Made by a program: the position numbers and the translations under genes
In this document: one piece after another, positions 1-6,095 of the stretch
How the letters are laid out: each line of letters opens with the position of its first letter
Numbering within the stretch: the stretch's first letter is position 1
From: DAOVRL01 sp964459805
GTDB taxonomy: Bacteria; Planctomycetota; Phycisphaerae; Sedimentisphaerales; Anaerobacaceae
Reading direction: 5' to 3'
NCBI GenBank assembly: GCA_964459805.1
Contig: CAYWOD010000181.1
Span: 1 to 7,656 of the forward strand
Length of the DNA: 7,656 nt
Notes under the pieces: model-generated
The model's database searches: none
The model's input: only the letters and a program-made list of their open reading frames with translations
Told to the model about the DNA's origin: nothing

Positions 1-433
1 AAAATCCCTCTTAGGGTTTGATATATGTCTCTATATCTAAACTGGAGTCAATAACGTCCCAAAGGTTGGGGGCAATCCGGTCGTTGACTTTGGCGAACAA
101 CCAATTGCGTTTATCGCTTTATCAGCTTCCAGCAGAATCGCAAACCCATAGGCTCTGCCGTGCCGGAGAATAAATTACTATTACTTTTGCCCGACAATAA
201 TTTTACTATCTCCTTGCCGGCACGCAGGATTGGGCAACGCAGGCGTGCGACCCGAGCGCCGTGCCGGTGCTATACACCAGAAGGGCTTCGGGAGACTCTC
301 GGAGCCGTTTTCTTACCTGCTGTTAGCCCTAATGCGATAAACGCTTTTTTACCCGATACTATTTTCCCCACAAATCTTGGGACGATAACAAAATGTTTGT
401 TTTTTGGCGCCGGTGTCTCCCACGGTTCTTGCG
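1..433. other. Non-coding region downstream of the galactosidase gene
   Basis: No credible intact gene is seen. The open frame at 160-612 on the plus strand overlaps the galactosidase end and has no family signature. The stretch holds the inverted pair described at 50-393, a 10-bp direct repeat GCCGTGCCGG (157-166 and 258-267), and a weak bulged hairpin at 2-18. No convincing intrinsic terminator follows the galactosidase stop: a short bulged stem lies near 410-427 but is followed by A residues on the transcript, not U. Confidence 0.6.
50..393. repeat. Diverged inverted repeat pair, unidentified element
   Basis: An arm at about 50-168 and an arm at about 285-393 are inverted copies of each other. 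The best core is 107-135 against 317-344, where 23 of about 28 aligned positions agree by my hand alignment, including the exact 11-mer GCGTTTATCGC (107-117) and its complement (334-344). Outer agreement includes CGTCCCAA (55-62) with TTGGGACG (377-384), with an indel of about 12 bases between. Inner agreement includes GGCTC (151-155) with GAGCC (301-306 region). Translating both arms outward gives similar peptides sharing A-I-N-A and a later G-T motif. The origin is unknown. Confidence 0.55.
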
Positions 434-3400
434 CTATTCAATATCCGGCAGGACGAAGCGGGCCAGAGCCGCGGCGTCGCCCATCCTCGGCGTATAGGGC
501 CGCAGGCGAAGACGATAGCTGTAAGCCTTGGCCGGCAGCGTGTATTCAGGGTGCGTTCTGGCGCCCCAGCTATCGTCTCCGCCTACGCCCATTTGCTTAT
601 AGTCGAGGTTGACGGTTACAGTGTCCCTTTGCGGCAGCTCGTGGATGTGCCTGGCGGTTTCCAAATCCTGCATTGTGCATGGCCAGGCGCTGGCGCTAAG
701 GACCGGCATACCCACTGCCAATAGGCCGACGCCGTCTTTGTTAGTCAGAGTAAGCCAGCGGACATCGGTTTTGTTGCCGGTTTCTTGCGGCCGGACATAC
801 AAATGAATCTGCTCGGCCACCGGCCCGGAATAAAGACCCACAGCCGCGCCGGTCTTGCGGTCCCAGTAGCTCTCGTGCGGACCCCGCCCAAGCCAGGTCA
901 TCGTGCTAAACTCACCGGGCATCGCCATCTGCATCCCGAAACGAGGCATCTTGGGCAAGTTCTTACCGGTCGGCTCAACGCTGCTGTCAATTACCACGTC
1001 CCCATTGCCGTAGATCGTGTAAGTGGTAGTGCACTTTGAATTCTTCCCTACCGGCAGCACTGCCTCGGCGGTGATGCGTACAACCTGCGGCTTGATCTGC
1101 TCGGCCTTGACTGAGATGACTTTCCGCTTCGGACCGGCCTGCCGCCAGGCGCCCAGACGGTTCGGCATTCCGTTGCCGTTGTCGTTGTCGATAGGCGGGC
1201 GCCAGAAGTTGGGAATCAATGGACCGGCCATCAGCTCCTTGCCTGCGAATCTGAATGACTCGAGCGCGCCGCTCGCCTTGCCCACGGTGACCTCATAAAC
1301 CCGGCTGCTGACCGTTATGGCTTTGTCCGACCGGCGAAGTCTGACCGGCACCATTTTTGTAACATCAATCGGCTCAACGGAGGGAACGTCAAACGGAACC
1401 TTAAACTGGTCCCACGCCACCACGTGACCGCGCCTGGCCCAGAGCGAGTCCTCGCCCAGGGCAAAGCTGACCTTCAGCCGGTATTCGGTACCGGCTTTTA
1501 GCTCGGGCTTCTTGAACGGGATGCCGATCTCTTGCTCTTTGTCGGGGGCCAGGGATAATCGCGGCAGCGTTCCCTTTTGCAGCACCTTGCCGTCGCCGGT
1601 CAGCTCCCAGGAGACCTCGACGAAATCGAGATCGGTGAAATCGTACTCGTTGCGAATACTAACCTTCCCGCCGAGCAAATCAACGGGCGTAACCCAGATT
1701 CGCTGATAGATTTTTTTGACTTCGCCGAGCGAGGGGTTGGGTTTGCGGTCGGGCTGGACAAGCCCGTTGCAGCAGAAGTTGCCGTCATTCGGTTTATCGC
1801 CGTAGTCCCCGCCGTAGGCCCAAAATTGCTTTCCATCGGCCGAGAGCTTGCGCAGACCCTGGTCGGCCCAGTCCCATATAAATCCGCCTATCAGACGCTT
1901 GTGCGAGCGGATCGCATCCCAGTATTCTTTGAGATTGCCGACCGAGTTGCCCATTGCGTGCGCGTACTCGCACAGCACCATCGGTCGATTGTCAATCGGG
2001 TCGGTGCCGAAACGAATGATTTCGGGAATCCTCGCGTACATTCGGCTTATCATATCGACGTACCAGTAGTCTTTGGGTCTGCCCGCGGCGCCTTCGTAGT
2101 GGATAGGTCGGGTCGGGTCGTACTCTTTGATCCAGGCGGCCATCGCGGCGTGGTTGGGGCCGCAGCCGGTCTCATTGCCCAGCGACCAGAAAATCACGGA
2201 CGGATGGTTCTTGTCGCGTTCGACCATGCGAATGGCCCGCTCGACAAACGCCGCGTGCCAGGTCGGGTTGTTTGATAGAAAGCCCTTGAGCGCGTGTGAT
2301 TCGAGATTCGCCTCGTCGATCAGATAGATTCCGTATTGGTCGCACAGGTCGTACCAGATAGGGCTGTCCGGATAGTGTGACGTGCGGACGGCGTTGATGT
2401 TGTTCTGTTTGAGCAACTTTATGTCCTGAATCATCCGGCTGACCGGGATGGCCCGGCCGTGATCGTGCTCGTGCTCGTGCCGGTTGACGCCGAAGAGCTT
2501 CACCGATTGGCCGTTGACCAGCAGTTGTCCGGCCTTGATTTCGACCTTCCTAAAGCCCACCTTGCAGCTTTCGGTCTCGATGACATCGCCCTTGGCGTCC
2601 CGCAGCGTAAAGACCAGCGTGTAGAGGTTGGGCAGCTCGTCCGACCACTTCTTCGGGTTTGCGACCTTGCCCTCCATCAGGGCGAATTTCACGTTGTCCC
2701 TTTGCGGATATTTCTCGTTTATTATGCCCAAGACATCTTTACTCAAGCGCTTATCGAGGACCGGGCGGTTCTGCTCATCGTATAGCTGTGCCTGTACGGT
2801 CCAGCCCTTGAGGTTCTGCCCTGCTGATAGAGTGTTACCCTGAGGTCGCCATACAAGGTTCTGGATATTCGCCGGATCAATGCGCCTTCGCAGGACCGTT
2901 ATTATCCTCTCGGACAGACCTCTTTTATCTTCCTCAGAGGTCAGCTTGGGGCGGATTTTCACAATGCCGTCTCTGTAACGCTCGTCAAGATCGCAGCGGA
3001 CGAAGAAGTCGCTAATGTGCACGCGCGGCGTCGAGAACAGATAGACGCTGCGGTAAATCCCGCTGAGCCGCCACATATCCTGGTCCTCGAGGTAGCTGCC
3101 GTCAGACCAGCGATAGACTTCGACCGCGAGTATGTTTTCGCCGGGCTGCAGGTATCTGGTGATGTTGAACTCCGCCGGGGTCATACTGCCCTGGCTGTAG
3201 CCGACCTTGCGACCATTGACCCACAGGTAGAACGCGCTCTTGACGCCGTCAAAGTGGATGAAAACCTGCCTGCCGTCCCAGTCGGCCGGGATGCTGAACT
3301 GCGTCCGGTATGAACCGATGGGGTTGTAGTCGTGAGGAATGTGCGGCGGATTGGCCGGGAACGGGTGGCGAACGTTCAGATAGATCGGGATGCCGTACCC

Positions 3401-3916
3401 GTGCATCTGCCAATTGGCCGGAACGGGAATTTCCTTCCAGCCGCTGACATCGTACCCAGGCTTGTAGAAATCCATCGGCCGATCAGCGGGCTTGCGCACC
3501 CAGTTGAATTTCCAGTCGCCGTTGAGCGATTTGTAAAATGGCGAGACCTCCCGATTGCAGTCGAGAGCGGCTCGAGCATCGCCGTACGGTATCAGCGTGC
3601 AGTGGGCCGGCTCTTTGTTGATGCCGATGACCTCCGGATTTTCCCAGTCCGGGACCTCCAGACTCTCACTGACCGGGACCTCAAGACTCCGCCTGACCGG
3701 CGCGTCAAGTTCTTGGCTGGCTGGCACGTCAAGTTCTTGGCTGGGCGGCACGTCAAGTTCTTGGCTGGCCGGCACCTCAGCATTTTGACTGACACGGACC
3801 TCGGTATTTCGGCTGGCCGGCTCAGACTCAGGCTGCGTGCACCCGACGGTCAGCAGAGCGGACAATACCAGTATTGTTCCGTAGAATCCGAACAATGTGC
3901 ACTTTGAGTTTCGCAT
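434..3916 (-). CDS. lacZ: LacZ-type beta-galactosidase, GH2 family, predicted lipoprotein
   Basis: Hydrolyses terminal beta-D-galactosides, probably at the cell surface or in the periplasm. The chosen ATG (3914-3916) has AAAGGAG at 3923-3929; an in-frame ATG at 4006 would add 30 residues ahead of the signal peptide and lacks support. From this start the protein has 1160 residues, longer than E. coli LacZ (about 1023). Residues 1-26 form a signal peptide ending in TVG-C26, a slightly non-canonical lipobox. Residues 37-92 are seven octapeptide repeats. The GH2 body follows: sugar-binding jelly roll about 120-305, Ig-like domain to about 455 with roughly 38 extra residues near 330-368, TIM barrel about 457-740, then the C-terminal LacZ domains. 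Acid/base Glu582 (SLGNE) and nucleophile Glu650 (CEYAHAMGN) are present. So are equivalents of E. coli Asp201, His357, His391, Glu416, His418, His540, Trp568, Phe601, Asn604 and Trp999 (here 272, 480, 514, 539, 541, 653, 681, 714, 717, 1117). The gene looks intact. Family assignment is very secure; substrate preference (lactose or plant/algal galactan fragments) is unknown. Confidence 0.95.
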   Translation of the reverse strand: MRNSKCTLFGFYGTILVLSALLTVGCTQPESEPASRNTEVRVSQNAEVPASQELDVPPSQELDVPASQELDAPVRRSLEVPVSESLEVPDWENPEVIGINKEPAHCTLIPYGDARAALDCNREVSPFYKSLNGDWKFNWVRKPADRPMDFYKPGYDVSGWKEIPVPANWQMHGYGIPIYLNVRHPFPANPPHIPHDYNPIGSYRTQFSIPADWDGRQVFIHFDGVKSAFYLWVNGRKVGYSQGSMTPAEFNITRYLQPGENILAVEVYRWSDGSYLEDQDMWRLSGIYRSVYLFSTPRVHISDFFVRCDLDERYRDGIVKIRPKLTSEEDKRGLSERIITVLRRRIDPANIQNLVWRPQGNTLSAGQNLKGWTVQAQLYDEQNRPVLDKRLSKDVLGIINEKYPQRDNVKFALMEGKVANPKKWSDELPNLYTLVFTLRDAKGDVIETESCKVGFRKVEIKAGQLLVNGQSVKLFGVNRHEHEHDHGRAIPVSRMIQDIKLLKQNNINAVRTSHYPDSPIWYDLCDQYGIYLIDEANLESHALKGFLSNNPTWHAAFVERAIRMVERDKNHPSVIFWSLGNETGCGPNHAAMAAWIKEYDPTRPIHYEGAAGRPKDYWYVDMISRMYARIPEIIRFGTDPIDNRPMVLCEYAHAMGNSVGNLKEYWDAIRSHKRLIGGFIWDWADQGLRKLSADGKQFWAYGGDYGDKPNDGNFCCNGLVQPDRKPNPSLGEVKKIYQRIWVTPVDLLGGKVSIRNEYDFTDLDFVEVSWELTGDGKVLQKGTLPRLSLAPDKEQEIGIPFKKPELKAGTEYRLKVSFALGEDSLWARRGHVVAWDQFKVPFDVPSVEPIDVTKMVPVRLRRSDKAITVSSRVYEVTVGKASGALESFRFAGKELMAGPLIPNFWRPPIDNDNGNGMPNRLGAWRQAGPKRKVISVKAEQIKPQVVRITAEAVLPVGKNSKCTTTYTIYGNGDVVIDSSVEPTGKNLPKMPRFGMQMAMPGEFSTMTWLGRGPHESYWDRKTGAAVGLYSGPVAEQIHLYVRPQETGNKTDVRWLTLTNKDGVGLLAVGMPVLSASAWPCTMQDLETARHIHELPQRDTVTVNLDYKQMGVGGDDSWGARTHPEYTLPAKAYSYRLRLRPYTPRMGDAAALARFVLPDIE
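3641..3808 (-). repeat. 24-bp tandem repeat encoding an octapeptide linker in the galactosidase
   Basis: Seven consecutive 24-bp units encode residues 37-92 of the galactosidase, each of the form x-(L/A/T)-(E/D)-V-P-x-S-Q. Three units share an identical 18-bp core beginning at 3703, 3727 and 3751. The flanking units are diverged but keep the period. The last unit ends in PDWE and runs directly into the conserved LacZ N-terminal motif DWENPEV, so the array looks like repeated duplication of the natural beginning of the enzyme. The result is an acidic, Pro/Ser/Gln-rich, probably unstructured spacer between the lipid anchor (Cys26) and the enzyme. Confidence 0.9.
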
Positions 3917-3922
3917 TTTATT

Positions 3923-3929
3923 CTCCTTT
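3923..3929 (-). promoter_or_regulatory. Shine-Dalgarno site that fixes the galactosidase start
   Basis: The minus strand reads AAAGGAG followed by AATAAA and ATG, so a near-perfect Shine-Dalgarno sequence lies 6 bases before the ATG at 3914-3916. The signal peptide begins exactly there. This decides against the upstream in-frame ATG at 4004-4006. Confidence 0.85.
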
Positions 3930-3962
3930 AGCTGCCTGGATAAATCTCTTGCAAAAGGGGAG

Positions 3963-3971
3963 TTTATACCA
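3963..3971 (-). promoter_or_regulatory. Candidate extended -10 promoter for the galactosidase gene
   Basis: The minus strand reads TGG-TATAAA, matching the extended -10 form TGn-TATAAT at 8 of 9 positions (n free). No good -35 box lies 16-18 bp upstream; the bases there read CATGGC. Extended -10 promoters often do without one. Transcription would begin near 3956 and give a leader of about 40 bases including the strong ribosome binding site. It would make the galactosidase gene independent of the genes upstream, in line with the 383-bp gap. This is prediction only. Confidence 0.4.
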
Positions 3972-4094
3972 AAGCAAGAATTTTGGCCATGGTTTTTCCG
4001 CATCACCCCGCCGGCTGGATGCCCGTCACGTTTGTAGGTGGATTTCTTAGCCCTTTAGCTGCAATTTTCCGTCAATAATATCTGCTACCCCTTT

Positions 4095-4122
4095 GTCATT
4101 CCCGCGAAAGCGGGAATCCACG
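4095..4122. repeat. Short palindromic repeat, 'attcccgc' hairpin family, copy 1
   Basis: GTC is followed by ATTCCCGC, a GAAA loop and GCGGGAAT (stem 4098-4105 with 4110-4117), then CCACG. This is a perfect 8-bp stem closed by a GNRA-type tetraloop on the plus strand. A second copy begins at 7633. From memory, this sequence is a very common dispersed intergenic repeat in many environmental bacterial genomes, comparable to REP elements. It is not followed by a T run and so is not a classical terminator. Confidence 0.85.
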
Positions 4123-4200
4123 CTTTTGAGCGACTACCCAGACGTGAACAAGGCCAAATAAGTCCGTTTTGTACCTACAAAGATCACGTGCCCCCCCGGC

Positions 4201-4236
4201 GTCATTGCGAAGGAGCGCAGCGACTGCGGCAATGTC
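4201..4236. repeat. Short palindromic repeat, 'gtcattgcga' family
   Basis: The element starts GTCATTGCGA and ends GGCAATGTC. It folds as an outer 6-bp stem (CATTGC 4203-4208 with GCAATG 4229-4234), a one-sided 7-base bulge (4209-4215), and an inner 5-bp stem (CGCAG 4216-4220 with CTGCG 4224-4228) around a CGA loop. I recall close relatives of this sequence as high-copy intergenic repeats in assorted bacterial genomes. It is unrelated in sequence to the repeat at 4095-4122, although both start GTCATT. Confidence 0.7.
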
Positions 4237-4268
4237 AATCCTCAATCTGCAAGAACCGGCTATTTTCT

Positions 4269-4302
4269 TAGGAGTCCGCCTCTGGGTGGTTTGAGACTCC
4301 TA
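4269..4302 (-). other. Inverted repeat starting at the metallophosphoesterase stop codon
   Basis: TAGGAGTC at 4269-4276 pairs with GACTCCTA at 4295-4302, a perfect 8-bp stem. On the minus-strand transcript the left arm begins with the TAG stop codon itself. The 18-base loop may hold a weak inner pairing. The downstream bases (AAGAAAATAG) contain no U run, so an intrinsic terminator is doubtful; an mRNA 3'-end stabilising hairpin or a Rho-assisted stop is possible. Confidence 0.45.
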
Positions 4303-5208
4303 CGTCCGCCAAATCAGCTTTTTTAGACTTCTGTCCTTTTGCTTGTTGCCGGCGGCGGCGTGCAGAATAAAATCGCCACCATGGCTGCTTAGGTGGGCCT
4401 CCACCCAGCCGACGGGCTCGGCGTCGTTGAAATTGTACCCCGTCGCCGGCAGATTGATCAGGTGAATCCCATCAAATTCGGAGAATCCATACTCGTGAGA
4501 GTGGCCGTACACAATCGCCTTGACCTTACGAATCGACTTAATCATGTCATAAAGACGCGGCAAGTCCAGCAGGTCTCCGTCTCCGTCTCCGAGTGTATGG
4601 TGAAAACAGAGAATCGTCGGCGTATCATTGTCGCTGCTCAGATAATTCTCCAGCCATACTCTCTGCGCTTTACCGAGTAAGCCCGGCACCTTATTCACGT
4701 AAAAGAGGGAATCGAGCATAATCAAACGAACGGGCGGCGTGTTTGCGACAACCACGTATTTGCCGGCGACAGACTGCTTCTGGCCGGGCAGCTCATCGAA
4801 GACCTTGAGGAAATTGTCTCGGTTGTCGTGATTGCCCAGCGCCATAAAGACCGGCGTTTTCTCGGCAAGCGGCGTCAGCAGCCTCTTTAGATTGGCGTAA
4901 TCACCGGCCTGTCCGGTCAGCCGGGCCAGGTCGCCGGTAATCGCAACGCAGTCGGGCGCACTTGAAATTAGCTGAGGAACGATTTTCTCCAGGTTCCGAT
5001 AGGGATAGAATCCCCGGTAGTTGTTATTGACATCCTCCGGGATGTGCGTGTCGCTCAGCAGGGCCCACCGGGACTGCCTCTGCTGTTTTTGATTCTCACG
5101 CGCGCCAACGGTGCTGGAGCCGCTAAGTGTTACCAGCGTCCCCAAAGTGGCCAGACCGCCTTTGACAAAATCTCTTCTATTTATCGGATTGTGGAAGATT
5201 GCCGCCAT
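4300..5208 (-). CDS. Calcineurin-like metallophosphoesterase with Tat signal
   Basis: This 302-residue protein belongs to the calcineurin-like (Metallophos, PF00149) superfamily, nearest in style to CpdA/Icc-like class III phosphodiesterases. A twin-arginine signal (N-R-R-D-F-V-K, Arg11-Arg12) precedes a hydrophobic stretch at 17-33, with a likely cut after VGA36, so it should be folded in the cytoplasm and exported with its two metals bound. The full metal-site set is visible: D-T-H (Asp53, His55), G-D (Asp93), GNHDNR (Asn126, His127), F-H-H (His203) and G-H-S-H (His236, His238). Start ATG 5206-5208 has GAGGAAGG at 5218-5225. It lies 63 bp after the SDR gene and may be co-transcribed with it. 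The substrate is unknown; an exported enzyme would more likely act on extracytoplasmic phosphodiesters or monoesters than on cytoplasmic cAMP. Confidence 0.9.
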   Translation of the reverse strand: MAAIFHNPINRRDFVKGGLATLGTLVTLSGSSTVGARENQKQQRQSRWALLSDTHIPEDVNNNYRGFYPYRNLEKIVPQLISSAPDCVAITGDLARLTGQAGDYANLKRLLTPLAEKTPVFMALGNHDNRDNFLKVFDELPGQKQSVAGKYVVVANTPPVRLIMLDSLFYVNKVPGLLGKAQRVWLENYLSSDNDTPTILCFHHTLGDGDGDLLDLPRLYDMIKSIRKVKAIVYGHSHEYGFSEFDGIHLINLPATGYNFNDAEPVGWVEAHLSSHGGDFILHAAAGNKQKDRSLKKLIWRT

Positions 5209-5271
5209 AGTATGTTGCCTTCCTCATTCTGTTTAGTTTTGTGCTGCCGGGCGATTTTCCGGCGGGCTTTT

Positions 5272-6033
5272 CTATGCTCTCATATACAGCCCGCCGTTGA
5301 CGGCGATATATTCGCCGGTAATAAAGCTTGCCGCCTCGCTGGCCAAAAACAGTACCGCATTGGCTATATCCTCGCCGGTGCCGTTTCTGCCCAGCGGGGT
5401 CTTTTTTGCCACTTCTCTGCAGCGTTCGGGCGTACTGTACTGTTCGTGGAAGCGAGTCTCGATAAAGCCCGGGAAGACGCTGTTGACCCGGATGCCGTAC
5501 TTGGCAAATTCCTTGGCCATGGAGATAGTCTCGGTTGCGACGGCGGCCTTTGCGCCGGAGTACATACCGGAGCCCCCGGCCCCACCCGTCTGGCCGGCAA
5601 CCGAGCCGATGTTGATAATGTTGCCCTTGCTCTTTTTCAGGTACGGCAGCGCTGCTCTCGTAACTAAAAAGACGCTGCGGACGTTCGTCGCATAGACGTC
5701 CTCGTGATATTCGAGCGTTCCGGTCTCGAAGGATTGTCTATCGACCATGGTCCCGGCGTTATTGACGAGGATATCGAGCCCGCCGGCCGCTTCGGCGAAC
5801 CTCTCGACCACGTTCCGGGCCTGCTTCTCATCGCGCAGGTCGCCGGCCACGAGCGTGCCGTCACTGTTCTTCTTGACCTGTTTGAGGGTCCTTTGTGCCC
5901 CGTCTTTTGTGCGGAAGTAGTGCACTCCGACATACGCGCCTTGCCGGGCAAAGAGGATAGCGGTCGCCTGGCCTATCCCGCTGCTGGAGCCGGTGACTAA
6001 AACTTTCCTGCCTTTTAAATCCTCGTAAGTCAT
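5272..6033 (-). CDS. SDR-family NAD(P)-dependent oxidoreductase, FabG-like
   Basis: This is a classical short-chain dehydrogenase/reductase of 253 residues, the usual family length. A Rossmann fold starts at about residue 10. The cofactor motif TGSSSGIG (14-21) is followed by NNAG (91-94) and the complete catalytic tetrad Asn117, Ser144, Tyr158 and Lys162 (YSGAK). PG (188-189) and the C-terminal G-E-Y-I-A-V-N-G-G motif are also present. Residues after the second strand (Arg41, Lys43) may favour NADP(H). The start is uncertain. A GTG at 6097-6099 overlaps the trxB TGA by 4 bp and would add 22 residues, but that extension is basic, has A/T-rich third codon positions unlike the body, and has no family counterpart. 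Neither start has a clear Shine-Dalgarno sequence. It sits directly after trxB in a probable operon. Resemblance to FabG does not establish a role in fatty-acid synthesis; the substrate is unknown. Confidence 0.9.
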   Translation of the reverse strand: MTYEDLKGRKVLVTGSSSGIGQATAILFARQGAYVGVHYFRTKDGAQRTLKQVKKNSDGTLVAGDLRDEKQARNVVERFAEAAGGLDILVNNAGTMVDRQSFETGTLEYHEDVYATNVRSVFLVTRAALPYLKKSKGNIINIGSVAGQTGGAGGSGMYSGAKAAVATETISMAKEFAKYGIRVNSVFPGFIETRFHEQYSTPERCREVAKKTPLGRNGTGEDIANAVLFLASEAASFITGEYIAVNGGLYMRA

Positions 6034-6095
6034 TGCAGTAGTTAGCGCCCGGATTTTTCCGCCTTGTGGTTTTCTGTGTTCCTTTTTTTGCCAAT

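Larger units (their letters stand above)
3917..4299. other. 383-bp non-coding gap with repeats and leader region
   Basis: No credible gene lies here. From right to left it holds a hairpin-forming repeat (4201-4236), a C7 run (4191-4197), the palindrome CACGTG (4185-4190), a second hairpin repeat (4095-4122), and the galactosidase promoter candidate and ribosome binding site. A 9-bp inverted repeat (4031-4039 with 4173-4181) is nearly centred on the 4098-4117 hairpin. An 11-bp direct repeat, CCTTTAGCTGC, occurs at 3925-3935 and 4052-4062; the first copy includes part of the ribosome binding site. Confidence 0.7.

Noticed and set aside
2..18. Hairpin at the left edge as a terminator for the galactosidase
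   Set aside because: The stem is short and bulged, lies more than 400 bp past the stop codon, and any T run is cut off by the window edge.
387..401. AACAAA/TTTGTT stem followed by T residues on the plus strand
   Set aside because: An A/T-only 6-bp stem is too weak for a terminator, and no plus-strand gene ends there.
160..612. Plus-strand open frame of 150 codons at the left end
   Set aside because: It runs antisense into the galactosidase C-terminus, has no recognisable domain, and its start lies within the inverted repeat. Peptide similarity to the other arm is explained by the shared DNA repeat.
1577..2275. Plus-strand open frame of 232 codons inside the galactosidase gene
   Set aside because: It is the antisense shadow of conserved TIM-barrel codons that include both catalytic glutamates; it has no family motif and no ribosome binding site that I can see.
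3592..3795. Tandem array as a possible CRISPR or VNTR outside a gene
   Set aside because: The 24-bp units are contiguous without spacers and lie in frame in a clearly coding region.
3332..3907. Plus-strand open frame of 191 codons with internal repeats
   Set aside because: Its repeats are the reverse reading of the 24-bp tandem array in the galactosidase linker.
4020..4067. TTGACG on the minus strand as a -35 box for the galactosidase
   Set aside because: No acceptable -10 box lies 16-18 bp downstream, where the bases read GGGCTA or similar.
5245..5268. GCCGG/CCGGC inverted repeat between the SDR and phosphoesterase genes
   Set aside because: Only 5 bp with an 8-base loop and no U run, so it is not a convincing terminator or attenuator.
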